Source of the DNA: CAXNKH01 sp049296795 | Lineage (GTDB): Bacteria; Pseudomonadota; Gammaproteobacteria; Burkholderiales; Burkholderiaceae_C | DNA: 64,000 nucleotides | Reading direction: 5' to 3' | Assembly: GCA_049296795.1 (NCBI GenBank) | Contig: JBAQTC010000036.1 | Span: 25,022-89,021, forward strand | Notes under the pieces: model-generated | The model's input: the letters and a program-made list of their open reading frames with translations, nothing else | The model's database searches: none | What the model was told of the DNA's origin: nothing | Shown here: positions 8,221 through 15,622 of the stretch, piece after piece | How the letters are laid out: every line of letters starts with the position of its first letter | Numbering within the stretch: the first letter of the stretch is position 1 | Made by a program: the position numbers and the translations under genes

Positions 8221-9377
8221 GGGGAGACTTTCTCGGGCTCAAGCGGTTTGCCTGCTGGATCAAACTGCATGGATTTCGGAATCTTGGGCTGGGGTCTGGC
8301 CATCGGTTCCACGCCTGGTTGAACATTTGACAAGCTAAATACATAGGCAATCACCTGGGCGACAGCGAAGTAAAGAGTTTCTGGAATAGGTTGATCGAGC
8401 TCAGTGGTGAAGTACAGCGCACGTGCAAGTTGAGGTGCTTCAAAAATTTCTATACTGTGTGTTTTGGCTTCCTTTCGAATCAGTGCGGCCATAAAGTCCG
8501 CTCCTTTAGCCAACAAAATGGGGGCGCCATCAGAGCTTGGGTCATAGCATAAGGCGACGGCAAAGTGTTCGGGGTTGGTGATGATGACATCGGCGTCTTT
8601 GACTTTTTGCATCATGCGAGCACTGGCTATTTCACGCTGACGGCGTCGCAACTGGGCTTTGATTTCCGGTCGCCCTTCCATGTCCTTGAGTTCGTCACGA
8701 ATTTCTTGTTTGGTCATCCGCATACGCTTCATGAATGTGTGGCGTTGGTAGGGGACGTCAACCAAGGCGATCAGGACCAAGCTCAGCGTTAACCAGGACA
8801 GTGATTCAAAAATCAAAGTTCCAGTCAATGACAAAGCGGATTCCAGGTCCATCGAGCCCATGGAAATCAATTCAGCGAAATGCAGGTTGAGCAGGGCTAA
8901 AAGTACGCCGGCGATCAAGCTAAATTTGAGTATGGATTTGACCAGTTCCATCACAGCATGGGTTCCCAGCATTCTTTTTAAACCCGCCAAAGGGCTGAGT
9001 TTGGAAAATTTGGGTAACACGGCCTTGGGTGAGAATAAAAATCCACCGGTAACGCCGCTGGCCAATATCGCCAAAAACAAAGTAACTAACATCATGGGCA
9101 GCAACAGCAAGAAAGCATCACTCATCTGACTCGAGAAAGCCAGTGGTAGCAAGGATGGCGTCTCGAGCACCTTGCGATCGAAACGAAATCCAGCGGCGAA
9201 GTAATTCGACAATTGGCGAAACCAGACCGCCCCCATCAGCATCAGCATCAACACGGCACCAAACATAACGGCTGCAGCCGACAATTCGACCGAGCGCGCG
9301 ACCTGGCCTTCTTCACGCGAACGTTTGAGCTTGCGTGCTGTGGGTTGTTCGGTGCGTTGTGCGCTGTCTTCTGACAT
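8217..9377 (-). CDS. flhB: Flagellar export switch protein FlhB
   Basis: 386 residues, the usual family length. The N-terminus reads SEDSAQRTEQPTARKLKRSR, typical of FlhB/SctU. Four transmembrane helices fill residues 30-210, followed by the cytoplasmic autocleavage domain. The cleavage motif is NPEH (within ITNPEHFAVAL) rather than the more common NPTH. FlhB forms part of the type III export gate and switches substrate class from hook to filament, in cooperation with FliK. The gene follows fliR by 10 bases and overlaps the next gene at ATGA. Confidence 0.97.
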   Translation of the reverse strand: MSEDSAQRTEQPTARKLKRSREEGQVARSVELSAAAVMFGAVLMLMLMGAVWFRQLSNYFAAGFRFDRKVLETPSLLPLAFSSQMSDAFLLLLPMMLVTLFLAILASGVTGGFLFSPKAVLPKFSKLSPLAGLKRMLGTHAVMELVKSILKFSLIAGVLLALLNLHFAELISMGSMDLESALSLTGTLIFESLSWLTLSLVLIALVDVPYQRHTFMKRMRMTKQEIRDELKDMEGRPEIKAQLRRRQREIASARMMQKVKDADVIITNPEHFAVALCYDPSSDGAPILLAKGADFMAALIRKEAKTHSIEIFEAPQLARALYFTTELDQPIPETLYFAVAQVIAYVFSLSNVQPGVEPMARPQPKIPKSMQFDPAGKPLEPEKVSP

Positions 9378-9387
9378 GATTTCAGGC

Positions 9388-10158
9388 CTAGTTCAAACCG
9401 ATTTGAGCGCGGACTTCGAGAAATCCTTGCAGCCACAACCACTCTATGCGTGCTCCGATACTGGGCAGGGCCAACATCAGAACGCCAAAACCAGCAACGA
9501 TCATGGCGGGTAAGCCGACTTGAAAAATATTCAGACTGGGTGCGGCACGGGTTGCCACCCCCAGGCCGATGTTGATGAACAGCAAAGTCACCATCACGGG
9601 CAAAGCGAGTAACACCGCGCCTAAAAAAATCATTGAACTCCAACTCACGAAGTGAGCCCAAGACTTGGCAGTGAGCAGCTCTTGGCCAATGGGTAAACTG
9701 GTAAAACTGTCAACGACCAAACTCAGCAACATGGCATGCCCGCCAAGTCCCAAAAATATCAAGGTTGACAGTATCAAGAGGAATTGGGCAATCACCGGCA
9801 CATTGCCCAGGTTGGGATCCATCATGCTGGCGATCGATAAGCCCATCGCATTGGAGACCGACTGTCCCGCCAGCAAAATCGCGGCCGTGATGATTTGCAA
9901 GCTCAAGCCCATCAGTAATCCGATGGCGACCTGGTTGAATACTTCTAGCAGCCCAGCGGCTGACATCGGATCAAGACGAGGCCAGGTGTAAAGCGGATAA
10001 ACCATCCAAGTCAGGGCCAAGGCCAACAAAATCCGCAGGCGCAGATTGAGCGCTCGCAAGGAAAAAACGGGCGCCGACAACAGCAGCGCTGAGATTCTCA
10101 GCATCGGCCATAAGAACCCATAAAAACGATCTACGATGTCATTGGCCAGTAAGTTCAT
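9388..10158 (-). CDS. fliR: Flagellar export gate protein FliR
   Basis: 256 residues with about six hydrophobic helices across the protein. It shows typical FliR features such as the N-terminal FLWPMLRISALLLSAPVFS segment. FliR builds the export gate with FliP and FliQ in the inner membrane. It follows fliQ by 27 bases and precedes flhB by 10. Confidence 0.96.
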   Translation of the reverse strand: MNLLANDIVDRFYGFLWPMLRISALLLSAPVFSLRALNLRLRILLALALTWMVYPLYTWPRLDPMSAAGLLEVFNQVAIGLLMGLSLQIITAAILLAGQSVSNAMGLSIASMMDPNLGNVPVIAQFLLILSTLIFLGLGGHAMLLSLVVDSFTSLPIGQELLTAKSWAHFVSWSSMIFLGAVLLALPVMVTLLFINIGLGVATRAAPSLNIFQVGLPAMIVAGFGVLMLALPSIGARIEWLWLQGFLEVRAQIGLN

Positions 10159-10185
10159 GTTGAATGCCGTACGGCCTGATTTGTT

Positions 10186-10455
10186 TCAGGTGAATAGATG
10201 CGGAATACGTTGGAACATGCTGCGGGTGTAGTCCACCAGCGTGCTCAGCTGCCAGCCACCAACGATTGCCAAGGTGATGGCCAAGGCTGCGACCTTGGGG
10301 ATGAAGCTCAAAGTGGACTCGTTGATGGAGGTAGCCGCTTGAATAATCCCGATCAGCAGACCGACGGCGAGCGCCATCCCGAGCAGAGGTGCAGAAATCA
10401 AAACGGTCATCCAAAGCGCCAAGTGTCCAATATCAATGACAGCTGCGATATCCAT
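10186..10455 (-). CDS. fliQ: Flagellar export gate protein FliQ
   Basis: 89 residues with two transmembrane helices, the standard FliQ size. It has the conserved GLLIGIIQAATSINESTL stretch between the helices. Four copies join the FliPQR gate complex. The gene sits between fliP and fliR as in most flagellar clusters. Confidence 0.96.
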   Translation of the reverse strand: MDIAAVIDIGHLALWMTVLISAPLLGMALAVGLLIGIIQAATSINESTLSFIPKVAALAITLAIVGGWQLSTLVDYTRSMFQRIPHLFT

Positions 10456-10508
10456 GATTGAAATCCTGATAAGTTGAAGTTGAGATTCGTGACCAAGCTA
10501 CGCCGACA

Positions 10509-11249
10509 TCAAGTTACAAAACTCGCAGCCAGAGAACCCATGATCAAACCCCAGCCGTCCACCAAAACAAACAACATCAGCTTGAACGGCATCGAAATCA
10601 TCATGGGCGACAACATCATCATTCCTAGCGACATCAGCACGCTGGCGACGATCAGGTCAATGACGACAAAGGGAACATAAATCAGGAAACCGATGGTGAA
10701 AGCGCTTTTGAGTTCAGAGGTGATAAAGGCCGGTACCAGGGTGGTAAAGGGCACGGCTTCGGCACCGGCGACTTCAGGCTTTCGGGCCATTTGCATGAAT
10801 AAACCGATGTCATCTTCACGGGTTTGCTTCACCATGAAATCCCGAATGGGGACTTCAGCGGCTGCGATCGCTTTATCAAAATTTAGCGAGTGGCTCATAT
10901 AAGGGCTGACTGCTTTTTGATACACATCGTTCAATACCGGCGACATGATGAAAAAAGTGAGAAAAAGTGAGATACCTACCAATACATTGTTGGGCGGGGT
11001 TTGACCGGTTCCCAGCGCTTGGCGCAAGATAGACATGACGATGATGATTCGCACAAAAGAGGTCATCATCAGCAGCAGTGATGGCAGCAGTGTGAGTGTT
11101 GTCATCAAGGCCAGCAATTGCAAAGACAGGCTGTACTGCGTGTCTTTGCCTGAACCGCTGACGTTCACCATGGGTATTCCTTGCGCCCAAGAAAGCGCAG
11201 GAATCAGTAAGAACAGGGCAATACCGAGTACCCACAGTTTAGATTTCAA
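10509..11249 (-). CDS. fliP: Flagellar export gate protein FliP
   Basis: 246 residues, starting with a cleavable signal peptide (about residues 1-22, ending SWAQG), as is usual for FliP. Transmembrane helices follow, with the family segment TSFVRIIIVMSILRQALGT and the C-terminal LMLFVLVDGWGLI. Five or six copies form the core ring of the export gate. The start overlaps the end of fliO by 11 bases. Confidence 0.97.
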   Translation of the reverse strand: MKSKLWVLGIALFLLIPALSWAQGIPMVNVSGSGKDTQYSLSLQLLALMTTLTLLPSLLLMMTSFVRIIIVMSILRQALGTGQTPPNNVLVGISLFLTFFIMSPVLNDVYQKAVSPYMSHSLNFDKAIAAAEVPIRDFMVKQTREDDIGLFMQMARKPEVAGAEAVPFTTLVPAFITSELKSAFTIGFLIYVPFVVIDLIVASVLMSLGMMMLSPMMISMPFKLMLFVLVDGWGLIMGSLAASFVT

Positions 11250-11541
11250 GATCGTTTCCTTTTGGTGCGACTGGAGCTTCCCAACTGCCTAGCGCGGTGA
11301 ATTGAGTGGCGCTCATACCGATCAATACCTGATGGTTGGCGACCTGCAATAAGGCAATTTTTTGTCGGGGGCCGACGCTGATGGTTTCGATGACGTGGAG
11401 CTTGCGTTCGCCACCTTGGCTACTTTGCAGGGTCTTCATGCGGCGCAGTGTCCATAGCAGGGCGGCGAGGAGCAGTAAGACTAAAACGATGCTACCGGCT
11501 ACGCGTAGCCAATCAATTGCGCTAACGCCGGTCGATCCCAT
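11239..11541 (-). CDS. fliO: Flagellar biosynthesis protein FliO
   Basis: About 100 residues from the ATG at 11541, which has an AGGG six bases upstream; the TTG at 11547 is less likely. One transmembrane helix (about residues 11-30) is followed by a basic juxtamembrane stretch and a small beta-rich cytoplasmic domain (VGPRQKIALLQVANHQVLIG), as in FliO. FliO assists assembly of the FliP ring. It sits between fliN and fliP. Confidence 0.9.
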   Translation of the reverse strand: MGSTGVSAIDWLRVAGSIVLVLLLLAALLWTLRRMKTLQSSQGGERKLHVIETISVGPRQKIALLQVANHQVLIGMSATQFTALGSWEAPVAPKGNDLEI

Positions 11542-11552
11542 GGTCAACCCTG

Positions 11553-11864
11553 TTACAGATTTTTCATCCGCTCGGACGCGGGGACGACGCGGGTCAGGCG
11601 AATGCCATAGCGTTCGCCGACCAGAACGACTTCTCCCTGCGCCACAACGGTGTTGTTAATCAACAAATCAAGTGGTTCGCCCGCAATACGATCGAGTTCT
11701 ACCACGCTGCCCTGCGTCAGTCGCATCAAATCCTTGATTTTGATCATGGCTCGACCGACTTCAATGCTGAGCGTGACGCTGATGTTTTGGAGGACATCCG
11801 GGTTGATTTGATGGTCCATCACTGGACTGTCGGTTTGGACGTTGGATTCGAGGGTTTCGGTCAT
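11553..11864 (-). CDS. fliN: Flagellar switch protein FliN
   Basis: 103 residues. The SpoA/CheC-like domain occupies residues 25-95 (VTLSIEVGRAMIKIKDLMRL, then NNTVVAQGEVVLVGERYGIR). FliN forms the lower C-ring with FliM and controls rotation sense. The gene lies 16 bases after fliM. Confidence 0.96.
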   Translation of the reverse strand: MTETLESNVQTDSPVMDHQINPDVLQNISVTLSIEVGRAMIKIKDLMRLTQGSVVELDRIAGEPLDLLINNTVVAQGEVVLVGERYGIRLTRVVPASERMKNL

Positions 11865-11880
11865 GATTTTCCTGAAAATA

Positions 11881-12873
11881 TTAGTTGTTGCCAGGAGCCA
11901 CTGCGCGCTCGATTTGGACTGCGGTTTGGGCGCCTAAGCTTCCAACATGGACATCGAATGCGGGAATCCCGTTGGTCTGAAGACACGCCAATTCGGGTTT
12001 TTTAAAATAAAAAATGTCACCCACTTTCATTGACTCAACCGCTTTGAGTGTGGCGTTGATGTTTCCCAAAATCACCGAGCCTTGTAAGCAAGAGCCACCG
12101 ACCGCAGCCTCGAGTTCATCGTGCCACTGACGATCTGACTCTTCATTGCCATCACCGGTCTGGACTCGGCTGCGCAACAATTCACGAACCGGTTTGAGTG
12201 AGGCGTAGGGGTGGACGATGTCGATAAAACCGAGATTTTTGGTTGCGGTTTCAGTTTCGAAGCGACTCACAATGACCAGGTCGTTTTCATCGGATATTTG
12301 AGCGAACTGGGGGTTGATCTCTGCGCTGACGAACTCAAAATCCAAGGCCATCAGGGGGGCCCAGGCTTCTTTCAGGTTGCGAAATGTGACATCTAAAATC
12401 ATGCTGATGATGCGCATTTCCATCGGTGTGAACATCCGTCCAGGCGATAACTGCCCCACCGTACCTTGGCCAAATCCACCAAAAAAACTGTCCAGCGAGC
12501 TAAAAACAATGGTGGGATCAATCACCACGATGGAGTAGCCGCGCAGTGGATTCATTCGCACCACATTGACCGACAGGGGTGCTTTCAAGTCTTTGATGTA
12601 TTGGCCAAATTTGATAATTTGCACTTTGGTCGGATTGACGCGTGGGCTGGTACGCAGTACGTCCATCAAGCTTGGTCGAAATAGACGGATAAATCGCTCG
12701 TTGATCATGTCAATCGAGCTGATGTTCACGCCGAGGCTGCTGTCTTCGCTGGCCAAGTCGTGTTTTTTGACCTGTGCTGTGGTGTTAAACCCCGTATCTA
12801 CGGGGATTGAGCCATCATTCACGCCCTCGGCGAGGGCTGCAAATTCGTCGGCGGAAAGCAGGTTATCAGCCAT
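11881..12873 (-). CDS. fliM: Flagellar motor switch protein FliM
   Basis: 330 residues. The N-terminus has a LLSADEFAAL segment close to the CheY-binding motif LSQxEIDALL of other FliM proteins. The middle CheC-like domain and C-terminal SpoA domain (GNINATLKAVESMKVGDIFY) follow. FliM links the MS-ring protein FliG to FliN and receives CheY-P. It lies between fliL and fliN with short gaps. Confidence 0.96.
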   Translation of the reverse strand: MADNLLSADEFAALAEGVNDGSIPVDTGFNTTAQVKKHDLASEDSSLGVNISSIDMINERFIRLFRPSLMDVLRTSPRVNPTKVQIIKFGQYIKDLKAPLSVNVVRMNPLRGYSIVVIDPTIVFSSLDSFFGGFGQGTVGQLSPGRMFTPMEMRIISMILDVTFRNLKEAWAPLMALDFEFVSAEINPQFAQISDENDLVIVSRFETETATKNLGFIDIVHPYASLKPVRELLRSRVQTGDGNEESDRQWHDELEAAVGGSCLQGSVILGNINATLKAVESMKVGDIFYFKKPELACLQTNGIPAFDVHVGSLGAQTAVQIERAVAPGNN

Positions 12874-12905
12874 GGTTCAAGTTGTGGGCTCGGGTTTGAA
12901 GCGAA

Positions 12906-13526
12906 TTACTGAACAATGAACGTGGTGAAGTAGACGTCCTCGATGCCGCCGAAATCTTCGTATTTTTCAATCAGGGAATTCATAGCGTCGCGGATCCTGA
13001 TGGCCAAGTTTTTGCGGAAATCGGGTTTGCTTAAATCTGCTTCGGAGGTCTGTCGCATCACATCCATCACGACCGAGCGAAGCGCAAATTCATGTTTTTT
13101 AACGTTCTCGACTACCCGGTCGTCGTAACGCGTCATGATCGCGATTTGCACCGACATCACTTTGCGCGAACCTACTAAGTTGACCAAAAATTCGCGAACT
13201 AACTGGTGGTAGGTGTATTCAAAACGTGGACTATCGGGTGATTTTTTATTGAGTTTCGGCATTTCTGCCGTAACTTTGCCGCCATGTCCGGCTTCCGGCT
13301 TTTTACCTCCGTGCGTATCAGCCGCAGGCTTGTCGTGACCGGTTTCTTCGACCATCGCCTGGTCTGGGTTGGGTGGGGGTTTGGAGAAGAATCCTGCAAT
13401 GAAGAGTGTCCCTACCATGGTTCCTGCAATCAGAAGCACCAGTCCAACCAGCGCCAAAATGATCTTGACGATGGGTTTTTTGGGTTTGACTTCAACGTCC
13501 TCTGCACTTGCTGCTGGTTTGGCCAT
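12906..13526 (-). CDS. fliL: Flagellar basal body protein FliL
   Basis: 206 residues. One transmembrane helix at about 22-46 follows a basic N-terminus. A His/Gly/Lys-rich linker (about 60-95) leads into the periplasmic FliL domain that ends FGGIEDVYFTTFIVQ, a typical FliL terminus. FliL surrounds the stators and supports torque. The linker is longer than in E. coli FliL. Confidence 0.95.
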   Translation of the reverse strand: MAKPAASAEDVEVKPKKPIVKIILALVGLVLLIAGTMVGTLFIAGFFSKPPPNPDQAMVEETGHDKPAADTHGGKKPEAGHGGKVTAEMPKLNKKSPDSPRFEYTYHQLVREFLVNLVGSRKVMSVQIAIMTRYDDRVVENVKKHEFALRSVVMDVMRQTSEADLSKPDFRKNLAIRIRDAMNSLIEKYEDFGGIEDVYFTTFIVQ

Positions 13527-13577
13527 AGGGCACCTTTGGGTAGTGGTTCAGTTTCAATGTCTAAGCGGCTAGGGTTG

Positions 13578-15425
13578 TTAGGCCCATATATTCAATCCAT
13601 CCGTTACAGCGGCCCCACCCTTCTCGGATGCCACGACCTCTTCAACGCTATCGGGTTTCCCCGTTGCTACGCTAGCAGTGGCGTTAAAGCTATTCCAGGG
13701 TGTCGAATTTCCGCCAGATTGACGATTTTGATCGCCATTCACCCATACCGAAGCAACTGCCATGCCAGCCTGTGTCAGACTATCTTTTAATTTTCCGGAA
13801 CCCTGGGTAATGAGCTCTCTGGTAAGTGGATTTTCAGCACTGAACAGCGCATCCAGACCACCGGCATGCAGTTTGAGCTCCACATCAATTTGACCCAGAT
13901 TTTCGGGTTGCAAGCGCATTTGAATTTTCCATTGCCCGCGCTCCATTTGTCCGACCAAGCGTTGGGCCAGTGCCTGTGCGAGTTTGTCTGCCAGTTGTTG
14001 TTGCTGGATGAAACGCTGTTCCACTTGAGCTGGCAAATTGGTGGGCTCGCTTTTGGCGTGGTGGCTCGCGCTTGGAGAAGCAATGGCCATGGCTTCTCCC
14101 AAACGGGGGCTGCTGGCGCTGTTGTCAAACGAATCGCTGACTGGGGGTTCCTGGGGTCTATCCAGCAGGGTCAGTAACAAGTCATCGGGTATGTCAAGCT
14201 GCAAAGTTTCCCATTCCTTAACAGTTGCCAGTGTTGAAGCTGGGATGGTATTGCCGGCCAATAAGGTGGTCCAGGTGTTGGGTTCGGAATTTCCGGACAT
14301 TTGAGCCAAGCGTTTCGTGACAACCTGGTTGGGCGGAATAATCGTTAGACGCACCGCATCTTGAATAGCCACCTCGGAACTCGCTGCGTTGGTGTCTGCC
14401 ACTGTGCTGGCATCTACCCATGTGCTGGCTTTCAGTGGCATCCAAGAAGCAAAGTTGCTGTTGGCGATGATGGGAGGTGCAGCGCCAAGAGCCACCAGAT
14501 CTTGCGCTGCAGTTGAAGTTGAAGTTGAAGTTGGGGTTGGGGTTGGGGTTGGGGTTGCTGCCAGGGGTGACATTAGACGTACCAGATGGCCTGGGTTGAG
14601 CGCGGGGGCAAACTGCAATAAGGGTAGATCCTTGATCGACTTGTCGACTTGGCCGCTGGATACCGAGATGGGGCTGGAGAGCTTTTCGCTGCGAGGAGGG
14701 AGCCCGTTGACTTGGCCGGTACTGCCTGGTACTTGGCGCACCAGTAGGGTTGGACTGCCAGGACTGAACTCGGTGGCAGACTGCAATAAGGCGAGCCCTG
14801 ATTTCGGCTTGTCAGGTTGGGAACTGGAGCTGGAGGGCGTTTCGCTGCGAGGTGGGAGCCCGTTGACCTGGCCGGTGCTGCCTGGTACATGGGGCACAAG
14901 CAACTCTAGGTTGGCAGGAATGAGCTCGGCAGTTTGGGTCAGCAGCTTTCCTGGTCGATTCGGGCTTGGTTCCTGAATGGTTGGGGGCGGTTGTTCAGGA
15001 AACCAAGACCCAGGGGTAAACCCTGAGAAGTTGCTGAGACCCAATTGAAATTTGGTCGGTGGGGGCGAAACCAGGAGGTTGGCCGGGACGGTGTTCTCGC
15101 CAAACAAGGATTGAACTGCTGCTTCGTCTAGACCTTGGGTTCGGGCGAACGCAGCCAAACTGGCCATATCGGGCACGGGGCCATCGCTGGTAATCAGCTT
15201 GATTTTGCTGCCCAGAGGAAGGACTTGCAATCCAGTTCCATCCAATGCTTGTGCGGCAAATAGTTGCCGCTCGGCTTTGAGCATTTGGCCGGTTAGCAGT
15301 GCCGAAAACTCTCCTCCGATCGCTGGCGTGGGAGATTGAGGAGCAATGCTGGCACCATCGAGCACACTGGGCAAGATGGGACTAGCGGGTAGAAAATTGA
15401 GTTGGGTATCCATGGAGCCATTCAT
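13578..15425 (-). CDS. fliK: Flagellar hook-length control protein FliK
   Basis: 615 residues, long for FliK. The N-terminal two thirds are Pro/Ser/Thr-rich and poorly conserved. They contain an internal duplication of about 52 residues in which VPGSTGQVNGLPPRSE occurs twice, and a TPTPTPTPTSTSTST tract. The C-terminal domain (about 455-560) carries the conserved FliK core GQWKIQMRLQPENLGQIDVE. FliK acts as a molecular ruler and triggers the FlhB switch. It is first in the leftward operon and divergent from flhA. Confidence 0.93.
   Translation of the reverse strand: MNGSMDTQLNFLPASPILPSVLDGASIAPQSPTPAIGGEFSALLTGQMLKAERQLFAAQALDGTGLQVLPLGSKIKLITSDGPVPDMASLAAFARTQGLDEAAVQSLFGENTVPANLLVSPPPTKFQLGLSNFSGFTPGSWFPEQPPPTIQEPSPNRPGKLLTQTAELIPANLELLVPHVPGSTGQVNGLPPRSETPSSSSSQPDKPKSGLALLQSATEFSPGSPTLLVRQVPGSTGQVNGLPPRSEKLSSPISVSSGQVDKSIKDLPLLQFAPALNPGHLVRLMSPLAATPTPTPTPTSTSTSTAAQDLVALGAAPPIIANSNFASWMPLKASTWVDASTVADTNAASSEVAIQDAVRLTIIPPNQVVTKRLAQMSGNSEPNTWTTLLAGNTIPASTLATVKEWETLQLDIPDDLLLTLLDRPQEPPVSDSFDNSASSPRLGEAMAIASPSASHHAKSEPTNLPAQVEQRFIQQQQLADKLAQALAQRLVGQMERGQWKIQMRLQPENLGQIDVELKLHAGGLDALFSAENPLTRELITQGSGKLKDSLTQAGMAVASVWVNGDQNRQSGGNSTPWNSFNATASVATGKPDSVEEVVASEKGGAAVTDGLNIWA
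14515..14556. repeat. Hexanucleotide microsatellite in fliK
   Basis: On the plus strand GAAGTT is repeated three times and is followed by GGGGTT four times, in perfect register. On the coding strand this gives Thr-Ser and Thr-Pro dipeptides. The unit is a multiple of three, so slippage would change FliK linker length without shifting the frame. Confidence 0.9.
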
Positions 15426-15465
15426 CCTAAAAGAGACACGGGAGCGTGTGGATGAAAACTACGAT

Positions 15466-15480
15466 GCAAGAAATGTGACT
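15466..15480 (-). promoter_or_regulatory. Weak sigma-54-like element before fliK
   Basis: Read on the minus strand the bases are AGTCACA-TTTC-TTGC followed by A. The -12 half matches the consensus fully, but the -24 half has GT in place of the nearly invariant GG. It lies 41 bases before the fliK start, a reasonable distance. It may be a weak or non-functional copy. Confidence 0.3.
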
Positions 15481-15534
15481 GGAAACAAATTGCCGCTCTA
15501 AAAACCCCTCAGCGCAGCGAGTGTCGAAAATACA

Positions 15535-15549
15535 TGGCACGGAGATTGC
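15535..15549 (+). promoter_or_regulatory. Sigma-54 promoter of the flhA operon
   Basis: TGGCACG-GAGA-TTGC matches the sigma-54 consensus TGGCACG-N4-TTGC at every specified base. The -12 element ends 73 bases before the flhA start, so transcription would begin near 15561. This fits an activator such as the one at 4366-5520 driving flhA-flhF-flhG-fliA. Confidence 0.88.
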
Positions 15550-15622
15550 CTCAGCTTGATCCCATGAAGCCAAACCCGTCTCCTGCCTGACCCAAAGCCA
15601 TGTTTTTCTCCAGAATTTCACT

